Shown: positions 18,485 to 27,034 of the stretch, one piece after another
Position numbering within the stretch: the first letter of the stretch is position 1
Layout: each line of letters starts with the position of its first letter
Assembly (NCBI RefSeq): GCF_024347495.1
Contig: NZ_AP025490.1
Location: 1,674,001-1,738,000, forward strand
Source: Vibrio gallaecicus
GTDB lineage: Bacteria; Pseudomonadota; Gammaproteobacteria; Enterobacterales; Vibrionaceae
DNA: 64,000 nucleotides
Direction: 5' to 3'
Made by a program: the position numbers and the translations under genes
Notes under the pieces: generated by a model
Database searches by the model: none
The model's input: only the letters and a program-made list of their open reading frames with translations
What the model was told of the DNA's origin: nothing

Positions 18485-19378
18485 ATGAAAAAACTAATTA
18501 GCATAATCACATTCTTCTTGCTAACGAATTCCTTGTTGATAGCTAATGCATCTGCAGCAGAAGAAATTACCAATGCAGATAATATCCAGCAATTTGCGAG
18601 CCTAATTCGTTGGAGTGGAGTATTGCTTTCAGTGCTTGTTATTGGAGCTACTTGGATCTTAATTAAATTTATGGATTCAATGGTTAAAAGCGTTGGTCGT
18701 CAATTCGCTCAGTACCGGATGATGCTGCAAAAAGTTCAATCATTCCTACAATTCTTTATCTATATGACGGCTGGACTTGTGGTCTTTATGATGAGTTTTC
18801 GGATTAACGATCAAATCCTTGCGCTTATTGGTGGCACCTTAGCCGTTTCCGTCGGTTTCGCTCTCAAAGATCTCGCTGCTTCATTCATTGCCGGTTTGAC
18901 CGTCATGATTGATAGGCCTTTCCAAGTCGGCGACCGAGTAACATTTGAAGGTAACTACGGCGACATCATCACGATTGGCTTGCGTTCAGTAAGAATGAGA
19001 ACATTAAATGATGACATCATTACTATTCCAAACAACAAATTCCTAAATGAAGTGACCACCAGCGGTAACTATGGTGCCTTAGACATGCAAGTGGTCATTC
19101 CATTTTATGTAGGGATGAATGAAGACATCACTCTAGCTCGGGATTTAATTCAAGAAGCCGCTTCTTCTAGCCGTTACATACACTTACCTAAACCTGTTAC
19201 TGTATTGGTAAAACAAACCATTACTGATAATTACTTAGCCATTCAGCTAACATGCAAAGCTTATGTAGTAGACACTGCTTATGAAAAACTATTCGAAACT
19301 GACATCACATTACGAGTGATGAAAGAGTTCAAAAAACACAATATCATTCCACCCAAAATAGCCGTGAGTGCCAGTTAA
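18485..19378 (+). CDS. MscS-family mechanosensitive channel
   Basis: Small-conductance mechanosensitive channel homologue of 297 residues. A signal-like N-terminus (1-24) is followed by TM1 (about 39-61), TM2 (about 90-110) and the pore helix TM3 within ALIGGTLAVSVGFALKDLAA (about 115-134), then the beta domain with PFQVGDRVTF and the NNKFLNEVTTSGNYG segment of the vestibule. It is about the size of E. coli MscS (286). It follows the ATPase gene with one base between stop and start, so gating or localisation may be controlled by that ATPase; this is inference. Confidence 0.9.
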   Translation: MKKLISIITFFLLTNSLLIANASAAEEITNADNIQQFASLIRWSGVLLSVLVIGATWILIKFMDSMVKSVGRQFAQYRMMLQKVQSFLQFFIYMTAGLVVFMMSFRINDQILALIGGTLAVSVGFALKDLAASFIAGLTVMIDRPFQVGDRVTFEGNYGDIITIGLRSVRMRTLNDDIITIPNNKFLNEVTTSGNYGALDMQVVIPFYVGMNEDITLARDLIQEAASSSRYIHLPKPVTVLVKQTITDNYLAIQLTCKAYVVDTAYEKLFETDITLRVMKEFKKHNIIPPKIAVSAS

Positions 19379-19482
19379 TGAAGGACCGTAAACTATCAAG
19401 TAATAAGCTATCTACTAATAGGCTATCAGCCAGCGAACTATCAAAACCTGTAACGATAAAGGTTGTTTATGAAGAACTTTGA
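19378..19482 (+). other. Possible 34-codon ORF of pentapeptide repeats, TAATG-coupled to mscS gene
   Basis: The mscS-type stop TAA overlaps an ATG (TAATG). The ORF that follows reads MKDRKLSSNKLSTNRLSASE and then LSKPVTIKVVYEEL. Four 15-bp units, each beginning CTATC (19393, 19408, 19423, 19438), give the pentapeptide pattern LSxxx. It runs 14 bases into the LysR gene. It may be a real leader peptide or only a minisatellite; no homologue is known to me. Confidence 0.3.
19393..19452 (+). repeat. 15-bp tandem repeat, four units
   Basis: CTATC recurs at an exact 15-base period (19393, 19408, 19423, 19438); units differ at several positions, the first two sharing CTATCNANTAATANG. It lies between the mscS-type gene and the LysR gene. 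A copy-number change would keep the small overlapping ORF in frame. Confidence 0.6.
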
Positions 19483-20404
19483 TGCCAATTTATTACGTGT
19501 AATGGCAGTGTTACTTGAAGAGCAAAGCGTAACTGCCGCGGCAGAGCGTTTGTATAAAAGTCCTTCTGCAGTGAGCAAGCAACTGGCTAAACTAAGGGAG
19601 ACATTTGATGATCCATTGTTTGAAAGACAAGCTACTCATTTAAACCCAACACCGAAAGCGTTATCACTTGCACCAAAAATCTTTGAAATTCTTAAGCAAT
19701 TGGATCAATTGTCTATTCCGTTAGACTTTAAGCCTAAGCACAGTAAACGAACTTTCCAGTTTGATTTATGTGAAACCGCTTACTCTTCAATATTTCTAGA
19801 TTTTATGCCATCACTTATTGAACAAGCACCGAGTATTACCGTGCATAATCAACTTTGGAGTGACAATAGTATTAATCGACTATTAAGACGTGAGGTTGAT
19901 TTTGGTTTAGGGATTTTCGAATGGGATAATCGAAGTGAAAAACATTATCTGAACATTCCGAATGAATTAAATTATGTGGAACTTACAAAAGACAGTTCCC
20001 GGTGCTTAATGCGTAAGGATCACCCTGCATTAAAAGAAGAATGGAACTTAGACACCTTCTTACGCTACCGACATATAGAATTAAAAATCGGCGGAATGGA
20101 TCGTTGGTTATTAAACGAGGTGCTTTCCTTAGATCATAAAAAGGTTAACACTGCTGTAAATATGTCTGACATAAACAGCGCAATGAAACTGTGCGCCAAA
20201 AGTGATTTGTTTATGTGTTGCCCTTCATCGTCGGTAAGCGCTTTCCAGGCTAGTGATGAACTTATCGCTAAAAAATTACCTTTAGAGCTTAAAGACGGCG
20301 GCTGCGCATTACTATGGCATAAACACTTTGATAATGATCCAAGCCATAAGTGGTTACGAGAACTCATTATTGGGCAATCGTCTTCATCTCAAAATCCTGA
20401 ATAA
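19469..20404 (+). CDS. LysR-type transcriptional regulator
   Basis: A 311-residue regulator with the LysR winged helix at the N-terminus: NLLRVMAVLLEEQSVTAAAE then LYKSPSAVSKQLAKLRETF (about 7-48), ending in the typical FDDPLFER. The rest is a ligand-binding domain of two lobes. The ATG at 19469 is chosen because AAAGG precedes it by six bases; a TTG at 19463 is in frame but unlikely. The target is unknown: no divergent gene is present, and it follows the mscS-type gene in the same direction, ending at a terminator. Confidence 0.9.
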   Translation: MKNFDANLLRVMAVLLEEQSVTAAAERLYKSPSAVSKQLAKLRETFDDPLFERQATHLNPTPKALSLAPKIFEILKQLDQLSIPLDFKPKHSKRTFQFDLCETAYSSIFLDFMPSLIEQAPSITVHNQLWSDNSINRLLRREVDFGLGIFEWDNRSEKHYLNIPNELNYVELTKDSSRCLMRKDHPALKEEWNLDTFLRYRHIELKIGGMDRWLLNEVLSLDHKKVNTAVNMSDINSAMKLCAKSDLFMCCPSSSVSAFQASDELIAKKLPLELKDGGCALLWHKHFDNDPSHKWLRELIIGQSSSSQNPE

Positions 20405-20433
20405 AGTCAGTTATATCAAGTGCCATATACAAA

Positions 20434-20460
20434 AAAACACTCTGCTAAACAGAGTGTTTT
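20434..20460. terminator. Bidirectional terminator between lysR and chemoreceptor
   Basis: Eleven-bp perfect stem AAAACACTCTG/CAGAGTGTTTT, loop CTAAA, with T-runs in both reading directions, between convergent genes. Confidence 0.9.
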
Positions 20461-20485
20461 TTATATGTGTTAACTAAACTAGATA

Positions 20486-22117
20486 TTACACTTTAAAGTA
20501 CTTCAATTGATCAGCAAGGTGCTCAGTAGTGTTAGCCATTTGCTGACTGTCTTCAGCAAGAGACTGAGAAGCTTGTAACACTTCATTCGCCGCAAGATGA
20601 ATACCAGTAACGTTTTGGTTCATTTCTGTTGCCACTGCGCTTTGTTGTTCTGATGCAGCCGCAATTTGTGACACCATGTCATTAGCGTTATTTAACTCAT
20701 CGACAATTAGATCCAATTGCTGACGAGTTTTGTCTGACACCTCAACACTTTGATCTACTTTTTCATTACTGCTTTGCATCGCGCTGTATGTACGTTCAGC
20801 CTGTGTAGTTAACTTCTCAATAGTATGTTGAACTTCACTGGTAGAATTTTGCGTTCGGCTCGCAAGGTTACGAACCTCATCGGCAACAACAGCAAAGCCT
20901 CGCCCTTGTTCACCCGCTCTCGCCGCCTCAATCGCTGCATTCAGCGCTAGAAGGTTTGTCTGCTCTGAGACTTCTCGGATAACACCGACAACTTGGCTAA
21001 TTTCTGCGACGCCTGATTGGAGGTCTTGAACCAACTCATTAGCAGTTGAAATATTTTCAGAAACATGGGAAATCGTTTCTGAGGTCACACGCATGTTTTG
21101 GTCATTACGTTGAGCATGTTCCACAACTCGGTTCGTGCTATCCGCGGTGTTTTCTGCATTGTTAGCTACATCTGAAATAGTCGCACTCATTTCAGTCATT
21201 GCCGTAGATAGTAACTCTAGTTGTGCATGCTGAGAATTAACGCTAGTGGCAGCTTCTTCACTCGCTTGCGCAATATTACTTGCCATAGAGCTCGATTGAA
21301 TCGCAGATTCGTTTGCAGTGCGTAGTGTCCCTTGAAGCTTATCCAGCATCTTATCAATTTGATTACTCATATCACCGAGCTCGTCTTTACGTGACATATT
21401 CATACGTACACGCAGGTCACCTTCAGCGATTTTATGAGTATTTTCTATTAACCGATTTAATGGGATAAGAATGTTATGTGACACGACATAGCCCATTGCT
21501 ACTAACAATCCAACAAAAAAAGTAGCAACTAAAGCTTCTTTAATAGCTAAGGCGTAAAAAGATTCTTGGATATCAGCCACTAAAATTCCAGATCCAATGA
21601 TCCAGTTCCATTCAGGAAACAACTGCACATAAGATATTTTATCTTTTAGATCACCTTCAGGACTTTTCCATTGGTAAGTAAGAAAACCTTTTTGTTCAGG
21701 AGTCTTCGCTATGGTAACCATCTCACGCCAATGAAATTTACCCGCACCGTCTTTAAAGTTATTTGCATTCTTACCATTTAATTCAGGCTTCAAAGGGTGC
21801 ATAACCACTTTTAGCTCTTGATTAAGAATCCAAAAGTAGTTTGAACTGTCATAACGAATTGATTTGATAGCTTGGAGAGCCTGTTGTTGAGCGGCTTCTT
21901 TACCCATTAGATCACGTTGAGCATAGTAATGCTGTGCTAAACTGACAGCGGCTTCAACTTGAGCACTCAATTTACTTTCTCTCTCCTCTAGAGAAGAAGC
22001 TCGTTGGACAAAAAGGTTATAAGCACACGCTGCGACAAGTAGGATAACGGATAAAAAAACAATGGACTGTAATTTGGATTTAATAGAAAGGTTGCTTAAT
22101 TTCATGTCTGACGTCAT
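20486..22117 (-). CDS. Methyl-accepting chemotaxis protein with single Cache sensor
   Basis: Chemoreceptor of 543 residues. TM1 spans about 16-36; the periplasmic domain (about 37-190) has sCache_2 features such as [18 protein letters not shown] and [14 protein letters not shown], usual for sensors of small organic acids. TM2 (about 192-214) leads to a HAMP region and a signalling domain with tip [20 protein letters not shown]. An ATG at residue 5 (MKLSN) is a possible alternative start. It is monocistronic; the ligand is unknown. Confidence 0.93.
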   Translation of the reverse strand: MTSDMKLSNLSIKSKLQSIVFLSVILLVAACAYNLFVQRASSLEERESKLSAQVEAAVSLAQHYYAQRDLMGKEAAQQQALQAIKSIRYDSSNYFWILNQELKVVMHPLKPELNGKNANNFKDGAGKFHWREMVTIAKTPEQKGFLTYQWKSPEGDLKDKISYVQLFPEWNWIIGSGILVADIQESFYALAIKEALVATFFVGLLVAMGYVVSHNILIPLNRLIENTHKIAEGDLRVRMNMSRKDELGDMSNQIDKMLDKLQGTLRTANESAIQSSSMASNIAQASEEAATSVNSQHAQLELLSTAMTEMSATISDVANNAENTADSTNRVVEHAQRNDQNMRVTSETISHVSENISTANELVQDLQSGVAEISQVVGVIREVSEQTNLLALNAAIEAARAGEQGRGFAVVADEVRNLASRTQNSTSEVQHTIEKLTTQAERTYSAMQSSNEKVDQSVEVSDKTRQQLDLIVDELNNANDMVSQIAAASEQQSAVATEMNQNVTGIHLAANEVLQASQSLAEDSQQMANTTEHLADQLKYFKV

Positions 22118-22305
22118 TCATATTTAGTTATAATTTGGAATCAATCTAACAAAAAATTATAAAACTCAGATGATATGAATCATGATTTGAAAATATACAT
22201 AGCGTTACATAAGTAAAAAGATAAGCTCGTCAACCTACGCACACGAAAACTTAGATTGCAAAGCTTACCTTTAAATTCTGACCATTATTTAATTTTATTA
22301 ATTAC

Positions 22306-24468
22306 TCATAAATTAGAGACTAATAGTTGCGGTTCGGACTTTTTCGGTAGATATACACTAAACCGGCTCCCTTCACCGACTTTAGACTCTACTTTGATTT
22401 CACCACCTGTCTGGCTGAGAATACTTTGAGAAACAGACAACCCAAGACCAGTTCCATCGCGTTTTGTCGTAAAGAACGGAGAGAAGATTCTCTTTAATTG
22501 ATCAGGTTTGATCCCGCAGCCTTGATCTTCTACATGAATAATCGCACCACATGCAATACCACTTTCGATCCAGTCTTCACTGGAGACAGTTAGAGCCCCT
22601 TGCCCATCCATTGCATGAATCGCATTCATTTGAAGATTCACTAAGATTTGAAGAAGTTGGTTACGGTTAATTTCCACCGAAGTTTTCGCTTTTAGATCGG
22701 AGACATAAGTAATTCCTTTCTTTTTCGCTCCGGTTTTGACTAGAGTGATGCTCTCATCAACAATTGGGTTAATGTGCTGCCAAGTCACTTCGTCCTGTAC
22801 TCCGCCATGTCTACTGTATTGTAATAAGCTTCGTGTAATATTCCTGATACGATCAATCTGCTCCATTATAGCGGTGATTTCTTCATCAACTCGGTTAGTG
22901 TCACTCCCTAGCTCAAACTTCATTAATTCTACATTGCCCAAAATAACTGCGGTTGGGTTATTTATCTCATGAGCAATTCCTGCTGTTAATTCCCCTAAAG
23001 CAGCTAAGCGCTCATTAACCACCAGCGTATCTCTAGCTTGATTCAACAACGTAATATGGTGCTCTAACTGCTCTGTTTTTTCTTTTAGGCTTGCAGTTCT
23101 CGCGTTAACTTTACATTCAAGCTGAATGGCAGCTTGCTGAATTTCCTGGTTACGTTGATATAGCTGATCCAACATCTTATCGAACTGTTTAGCCAGTTGA
23201 GTCAGTTCATGTTGATCATCCAAACCTAGTGCGCCAATTCGTTTTTCTTGACCCATATGAACTAATTTGACGACTTTATGAATGCGCTCTATTGGATTAA
23301 AAAGGTCACGCGCACCGCGATAAACAATTAAACCAGACACCAGCAGCAGCATAATGATCGTAATACTTATCTCACCTAAGTTGGTCAAGTAGGTTTCGAT
23401 CAAAGGCCAGATCAAATATCCCGTGTACAGCATGCCAATAACATTATTGTATTGGTCGAGGATGGGTTGGTAAGCCGTGATATACCAAGCATCATAAACA
23501 TAAGCTCTATCAAGCCACTCTTCACCGCGATTCAAGACTTTGCTATGAACATCATGGGAAACTCGAGTACCAATTGCCCGACCAGCTTTATCATCGCTAT
23601 TTAATGGAACATTGGTGCTTACGCGTAAGTCATCAAGAAAAACGGTTACCGTTCCCGTTCGTCTAATAGAACCTTCACTAACTGGGTAAATTAAGTTACG
23701 AATTTGGTCGACTAAACCTGTACTGTTATTTAATAAAATTCCACCATCAAGAAACCCTATAATATCGTCATGTTCATTTTTAATTGGAAGCACAGTGCGG
23801 CTAACAAGCCCTCTTTTTTCTATGCTATCTCCATTCAATAAGGGCACTTCAGCACGTTTTGCCAGATCAACATCTAAGCCATCAAGTTCATCTTCACCTA
23901 ATACGTCAAAGAACGACTCTTTACGAGTTAGATCAAGATACTTCCATTTGTCTTCAACAGTTTTAACGGTTTTCCAATCTAGAAAATCCAGTTCGTATCG
24001 TGACTTGTTCTCTGATACCCATTGAGCAAATTCCTCAGATTTTGAGGCTTCAGCACTTGTGTTACCTTCTATTGTTCCTATGCGGGTTGATATTGTTGAA
24101 TTGAGTTTACTGGCACTTACTTCAACTGACCTCACTTCGCTTGAGCTTAAAAGTTCATTCAAGTTAGTTCGAAAGTCATAGGACTCTGCGAATGACTTTA
24201 CATTGTATGCTTGTTGCTTTTGTATCAAATGGATACTGTTATCCGCGACATCAAGCCGTTCAGACACATCAACCAGCGCCCCTTGCCAAGTATAATGAAC
24301 CGACCAATACAGAGTTATCGCGACTAATGCACATAACGTTAAGATGATAGGTGCAGAAGTTAGAAACAAAAGGCGATAACGCACCATGGTTTTAAATCTA
24401 AACTTCCACTTACCTAAACTAGCAAGACGAAACAATTTCAAGCTAGTCGGCATATTCAGAGCCTTCAA
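22306..24468 (-). CDS. Sensor histidine kinase partnered with sigma-54 response regulator
   Basis: A 720-residue membrane kinase: TM1 near 35-57, a large periplasmic Cache-type domain to about 360, TM2 near 365-385, HAMP, a coiled coil, the phosphoacceptor motif ELTAGIAHEINNPTAVI (His near residue 500) and an HATPase domain with NLQMNAIHAM, DQGCGI and GTGLGLSVS. The type recalls DctB or NtrY-like kinases. Its start overlaps the regulator gene by 26 bases (an ATG at 24453 is the alternative), so they form one operon. The signal is unknown; gene context points to formate, molybdate/tungstate or a related metabolite. Confidence 0.9.
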   Translation of the reverse strand: MKALNMPTSLKLFRLASLGKWKFRFKTMVRYRLLFLTSAPIILTLCALVAITLYWSVHYTWQGALVDVSERLDVADNSIHLIQKQQAYNVKSFAESYDFRTNLNELLSSSEVRSVEVSASKLNSTISTRIGTIEGNTSAEASKSEEFAQWVSENKSRYELDFLDWKTVKTVEDKWKYLDLTRKESFFDVLGEDELDGLDVDLAKRAEVPLLNGDSIEKRGLVSRTVLPIKNEHDDIIGFLDGGILLNNSTGLVDQIRNLIYPVSEGSIRRTGTVTVFLDDLRVSTNVPLNSDDKAGRAIGTRVSHDVHSKVLNRGEEWLDRAYVYDAWYITAYQPILDQYNNVIGMLYTGYLIWPLIETYLTNLGEISITIIMLLLVSGLIVYRGARDLFNPIERIHKVVKLVHMGQEKRIGALGLDDQHELTQLAKQFDKMLDQLYQRNQEIQQAAIQLECKVNARTASLKEKTEQLEHHITLLNQARDTLVVNERLAALGELTAGIAHEINNPTAVILGNVELMKFELGSDTNRVDEEITAIMEQIDRIRNITRSLLQYSRHGGVQDEVTWQHINPIVDESITLVKTGAKKKGITYVSDLKAKTSVEINRNQLLQILVNLQMNAIHAMDGQGALTVSSEDWIESGIACGAIIHVEDQGCGIKPDQLKRIFSPFFTTKRDGTGLGLSVSQSILSQTGGEIKVESKVGEGSRFSVYLPKKSEPQLLVSNL

Positions 24469-25912
24469 GTTGCCATTCTTTGTATTTGCGTTCTAATGTT
24501 TTACGAGCAACACCGAGTTCACGTGCCGCTGCTGATTTATTGCCATCGTGGTGGCTGACTAACTGCTCGATATGTGCTTTTTCCACTTCTTTCAAAGTCC
24601 AATCATTCGGATAACCTTCCACACTGTCTTGGTTCGTCATGTTAGGCAATTCCGCCCCATGTGACACCGTCACTGAAACGTGTGTCGGAGTCGATTCACC
24701 ATTAATTTCTCTCCAATAATGAGCAGGCGGTTTACCTAATAAGATACACCTTTCAATGAGGTTTTTTAGTTCACGAATATTGCCCGGCCAATCGTATTCA
24801 TTCATGGCTAAAATATCTTCATGCGCCCAGTCGGGTTCCGGCATTGCCAATTCTGCGGAAAGCATACGAGTAAAATACGGCACTAATTCAAGTAAATCAG
24901 ACGTTCTTTCTTTCAGTGGTGAAACATCAATTTTTAGTACATTCAGGCGGTAGAAAAGATCGCGCCTAAAATTACCTTGCGTTACTTCTTCTTGCAGATT
25001 TCGGTTTGTCGCCGCAACAACTCTTACATCCACAGAAATTTCTTTTTCACTGCCAACCGGTCGAATCGTTCTTTGCTCCAAAACTCTTAACAAGGCAGCT
25101 TGCATCGCTAACGGCATTTCTCCTATTTCATCTAAAAATAAAGTGCCGCCACTTGCGACTCTAAATAAACCTTCCCGATTCTTCTTCGCTCCAGTAAATG
25201 CCCCAGATGTATGACCAAAAAGCTCGCTTTCTAGAAGTTCAGGGGCAATCGCTCCACAATTGATTGGTACAAATGGTCCTGATCGCTTACTGGCTTCATG
25301 TACGCCTCGCGCAACAAGTTCCTTACCAGTACCGGAATCACCTTCAATCAAAACGGATGCTCTTGAAGGAGCAAATTGAGTAATCAATTGTTTCAGCTGT
25401 TTGGTTTTGTCAGAGCTACCAATGATCTCGGTAGTAATGTGCCTACTTACATCTCGCTTTAGGGCATATTGCATTCTTTGCTCTAAACGCTTATCCATAC
25501 AGCGTAAAACCGCTTGAATCATTTGTTCGAGATTGAATGGTTTTAGAATGAAATCAGATGCTCCTAGCTTCAAAGCTGAAATCGTCATTTCCAAGTCCGC
25601 ATATCCCGTCATAAAAATAACGTCTGCACGCTTATCCGAGTCATTAAATGCTTCTTCCCATTCAATACCAGAACGCCCAGGCAGGTTGATATCTAACACG
25701 ATCAGATCGAAATGTTCTTTACATCGTAATTCTTCTGCATCTTCGACTGAACCTGCACTTTCCACTCTGCCAAAGAACTTACCTAAAGCCTTTTTCAGAA
25801 TGGTTTGCATCCCGACTTCATCATCAACCACCAAAACAGAGAATGCTTGGTACTGAGAAAAGTTTTGAGGATTTGAAATTGAATGAGGAGCTTTCTGATG
25901 TTGAGGAGACAT
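24443..25912 (-). CDS. Sigma-54 dependent response regulator, candidate regulator of fdh and tup
   Basis: NtrC-type activator of 489 residues: receiver domain with phosphorylatable D74 (LIVLDINLPG) and K124; AAA+ domain with Walker A GDSGTGKE (191-198), the sigma-54 contacting GAFTGA loop (237-242) and GGTLFLDEIGEM; and a Fis-type DNA-binding helix-turn-helix at the end (SAAARELGVARKTLERKYKE). All parts needed for sigma-54 activation are intact. It is divergent from tupA, whose promoter is of sigma-54 type and carries two palindromes in the shared intergenic region. I infer that it binds these and the fdh copies. Confidence 0.92.
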   Translation of the reverse strand: MSPQHQKAPHSISNPQNFSQYQAFSVLVVDDEVGMQTILKKALGKFFGRVESAGSVEDAEELRCKEHFDLIVLDINLPGRSGIEWEEAFNDSDKRADVIFMTGYADLEMTISALKLGASDFILKPFNLEQMIQAVLRCMDKRLEQRMQYALKRDVSRHITTEIIGSSDKTKQLKQLITQFAPSRASVLIEGDSGTGKELVARGVHEASKRSGPFVPINCGAIAPELLESELFGHTSGAFTGAKKNREGLFRVASGGTLFLDEIGEMPLAMQAALLRVLEQRTIRPVGSEKEISVDVRVVAATNRNLQEEVTQGNFRRDLFYRLNVLKIDVSPLKERTSDLLELVPYFTRMLSAELAMPEPDWAHEDILAMNEYDWPGNIRELKNLIERCILLGKPPAHYWREINGESTPTHVSVTVSHGAELPNMTNQDSVEGYPNDWTLKEVEKAHIEQLVSHHDGNKSAAARELGVARKTLERKYKEWQLEGSEYAD

Positions 25913-25935
25913 GTTGAATACGCTGTTAACTTAGA

Positions 25936-25954
25936 ATGGGACAGAGTGTACCAA
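25936..25954. promoter_or_regulatory. 19-bp palindromic operator, tup copy 1
   Basis: ATGGGAC-AGAGT-GTACCAA, same spacing as the fdh palindromes, centre about 149 bp before the predicted tupA start of transcription and 24 bases before the response regulator gene, so it may also allow autoregulation. Confidence 0.55.
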
Positions 25955-25980
25955 CTAAAATTAAGTACAACAGGTTCAAT

Positions 25981-25999
25981 ATGCGACATTTTGTCCTAT
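25981..25999. promoter_or_regulatory. 19-bp palindromic operator, tup copy 2
   Basis: ATGCGAC-ATTTT-GTCCTAT: the centre ATTTT is the same as in fdh copy 2. It lies about 104 bp before the predicted tupA transcription start and 45 bp from copy 1. Thirteen bases of it (TGCGACATTTTGT) recur inverted, with one change, at 26138-26150 in the leader of tupA. Confidence 0.6.
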
Positions 26000-26067
26000 G
26001 TCATGATTTACTCGACATAATTACCCCAATAGAGGCTAATTTACACAGCTTGTCAGTAGTTTACTTG

Positions 26068-26083
26068 TGGCATCAAGATTGCT
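26068..26083 (+). promoter_or_regulatory. Sigma-54 promoter of tupABC-mobA-mobB/moeA
   Basis: TGGCATCAAGATTGCT matches TGGCAC-N5-TTGCW at every conserved position but one. GG (26069-26070) and GC (26081-26082) are 10 bases apart. Predicted start near 26094 gives a leader of about 130 bases that holds an ACCCT/AGGGT hairpin and the inverted TGCGACAT copy. Confidence 0.85.
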
Positions 26084-26225
26084 TATTAGAGATAAATCAG
26101 TACATGCGATTGATTATTTTTATAAAAATTACAAAGCACAAGATGTCGCACATAACCCTGTAGAAGTTAAGGGTATAGTCATCTTGTTTTATATCGTCAG
26201 TTTCTAGCATTAAATGGACACAATA

Positions 26226-27032
26226 ATGAAAGCACTCCCCCTTACTATTGCCGCGCTATCTATCGTTAGCTATACCGCAACCAGCGCAGAAGACGCTCAG
26301 CACATCAAACTTGCTACCACCACCAGTACTTATCACTCTGGTCTTCTAGATTTCTTACTGCCGGAATTTGAAAAAGATTCAGGTATTAAAGTGGATGTCA
26401 TCGCAGCGGGTACGGGCAAATCTCTACGCATGGGACAAAACGGTGATGTTGATTTAGTTATGACTCATGCTCCTAAAGCTGAAGCTAACTTTGTAGAAAA
26501 AGGCTATGGTGTACTCCCGCGTAAGCTTATGTATAACGATTTTGTTATCGTTGGTCCACAAGCTGACCCAGCGAAGATCCACTCACAGCAATCTGTAGCT
26601 GAAGTATTCAAATCCATCGCAAATAACAATGCAATGTTCGTTTCCCGTGGTGACGATTCAGGCACTCATAAAAAAGAAATGGGCATTTGGGCGCAAACAA
26701 AAATGGAACCGAACTTCGGTGGCTACCGTTCTGTTGGTCAAGGTATGGGACCGACATTGAACATGGCGTCTGAAATGCAAGGTTACACGATGACAGACCG
26801 TGGTACTTGGCTTGCTTACCAAAACAAATTAGAGCTATCGGTTCTTTTCCAAGGCGATAAAAACCTGTTCAACCCGTATCAAGTGATTCTCGTGAACCCA
26901 GAGCGATACCCAACCATCAATTACCAATCTGCAAAAGTATTCAGCGACTGGTTAGTGAACCCTAAAGGTCAAAAGTTAATTAACGAATTTAAACTGCATG
27001 GAAAGCAGTTGTTTACGGCAAGTGCTGACTAA
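26226..27032 (+). CDS. tupA: Tungstate-binding protein TupA
   Basis: Periplasmic receptor of the tungstate ABC importer. The 268-residue protein has a signal peptide (MKALPLTIAALSIVS..., cut near ATSA) and the TupA hallmark TTTST in LATTTSTYHSG, which forms the oxyanion pocket; later VSRGDDSGTHKKE is another conserved site. Molybdate-binding ModA proteins lack the TTTS motif, which favours tungstate. The ATG at 26226 is preferred over the one at 26214, since GGA lies 7 bases upstream of it. It is the first gene of the tup-mob unit under the sigma-54 promoter. Confidence 0.9.
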   Translation: MKALPLTIAALSIVSYTATSAEDAQHIKLATTTSTYHSGLLDFLLPEFEKDSGIKVDVIAAGTGKSLRMGQNGDVDLVMTHAPKAEANFVEKGYGVLPRKLMYNDFVIVGPQADPAKIHSQQSVAEVFKSIANNNAMFVSRGDDSGTHKKEMGIWAQTKMEPNFGGYRSVGQGMGPTLNMASEMQGYTMTDRGTWLAYQNKLELSVLFQGDKNLFNPYQVILVNPERYPTINYQSAKVFSDWLVNPKGQKLINEFKLHGKQLFTASAD

Positions 27033-27034
27033 GT

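Noticed and set aside
16081..19378. ATPase-MscS pair as a phage-defence island
   Set aside because: Flanking genes are ordinary chromosomal genes, there is no integrase, toxin or composition change, and the protein has a signal-like N-terminus unlike cytoplasmic defence sensors. Kept only as an unexplained membrane system.
26133..26151. A fifth full copy of the 19-bp operator
   Set aside because: Only the right arm (GTCGCAC) fits; the left arm matches 3 of 7, so it is noted as an inverted core copy and not as a full site.
26094..26225. Molybdenum-cofactor riboswitch or ModE site in the tupA leader
   Set aside because: Only one 5-bp hairpin is visible and no ModE-type ATCGTTATATA dyad; the leader is too short and simple for the Moco motif.
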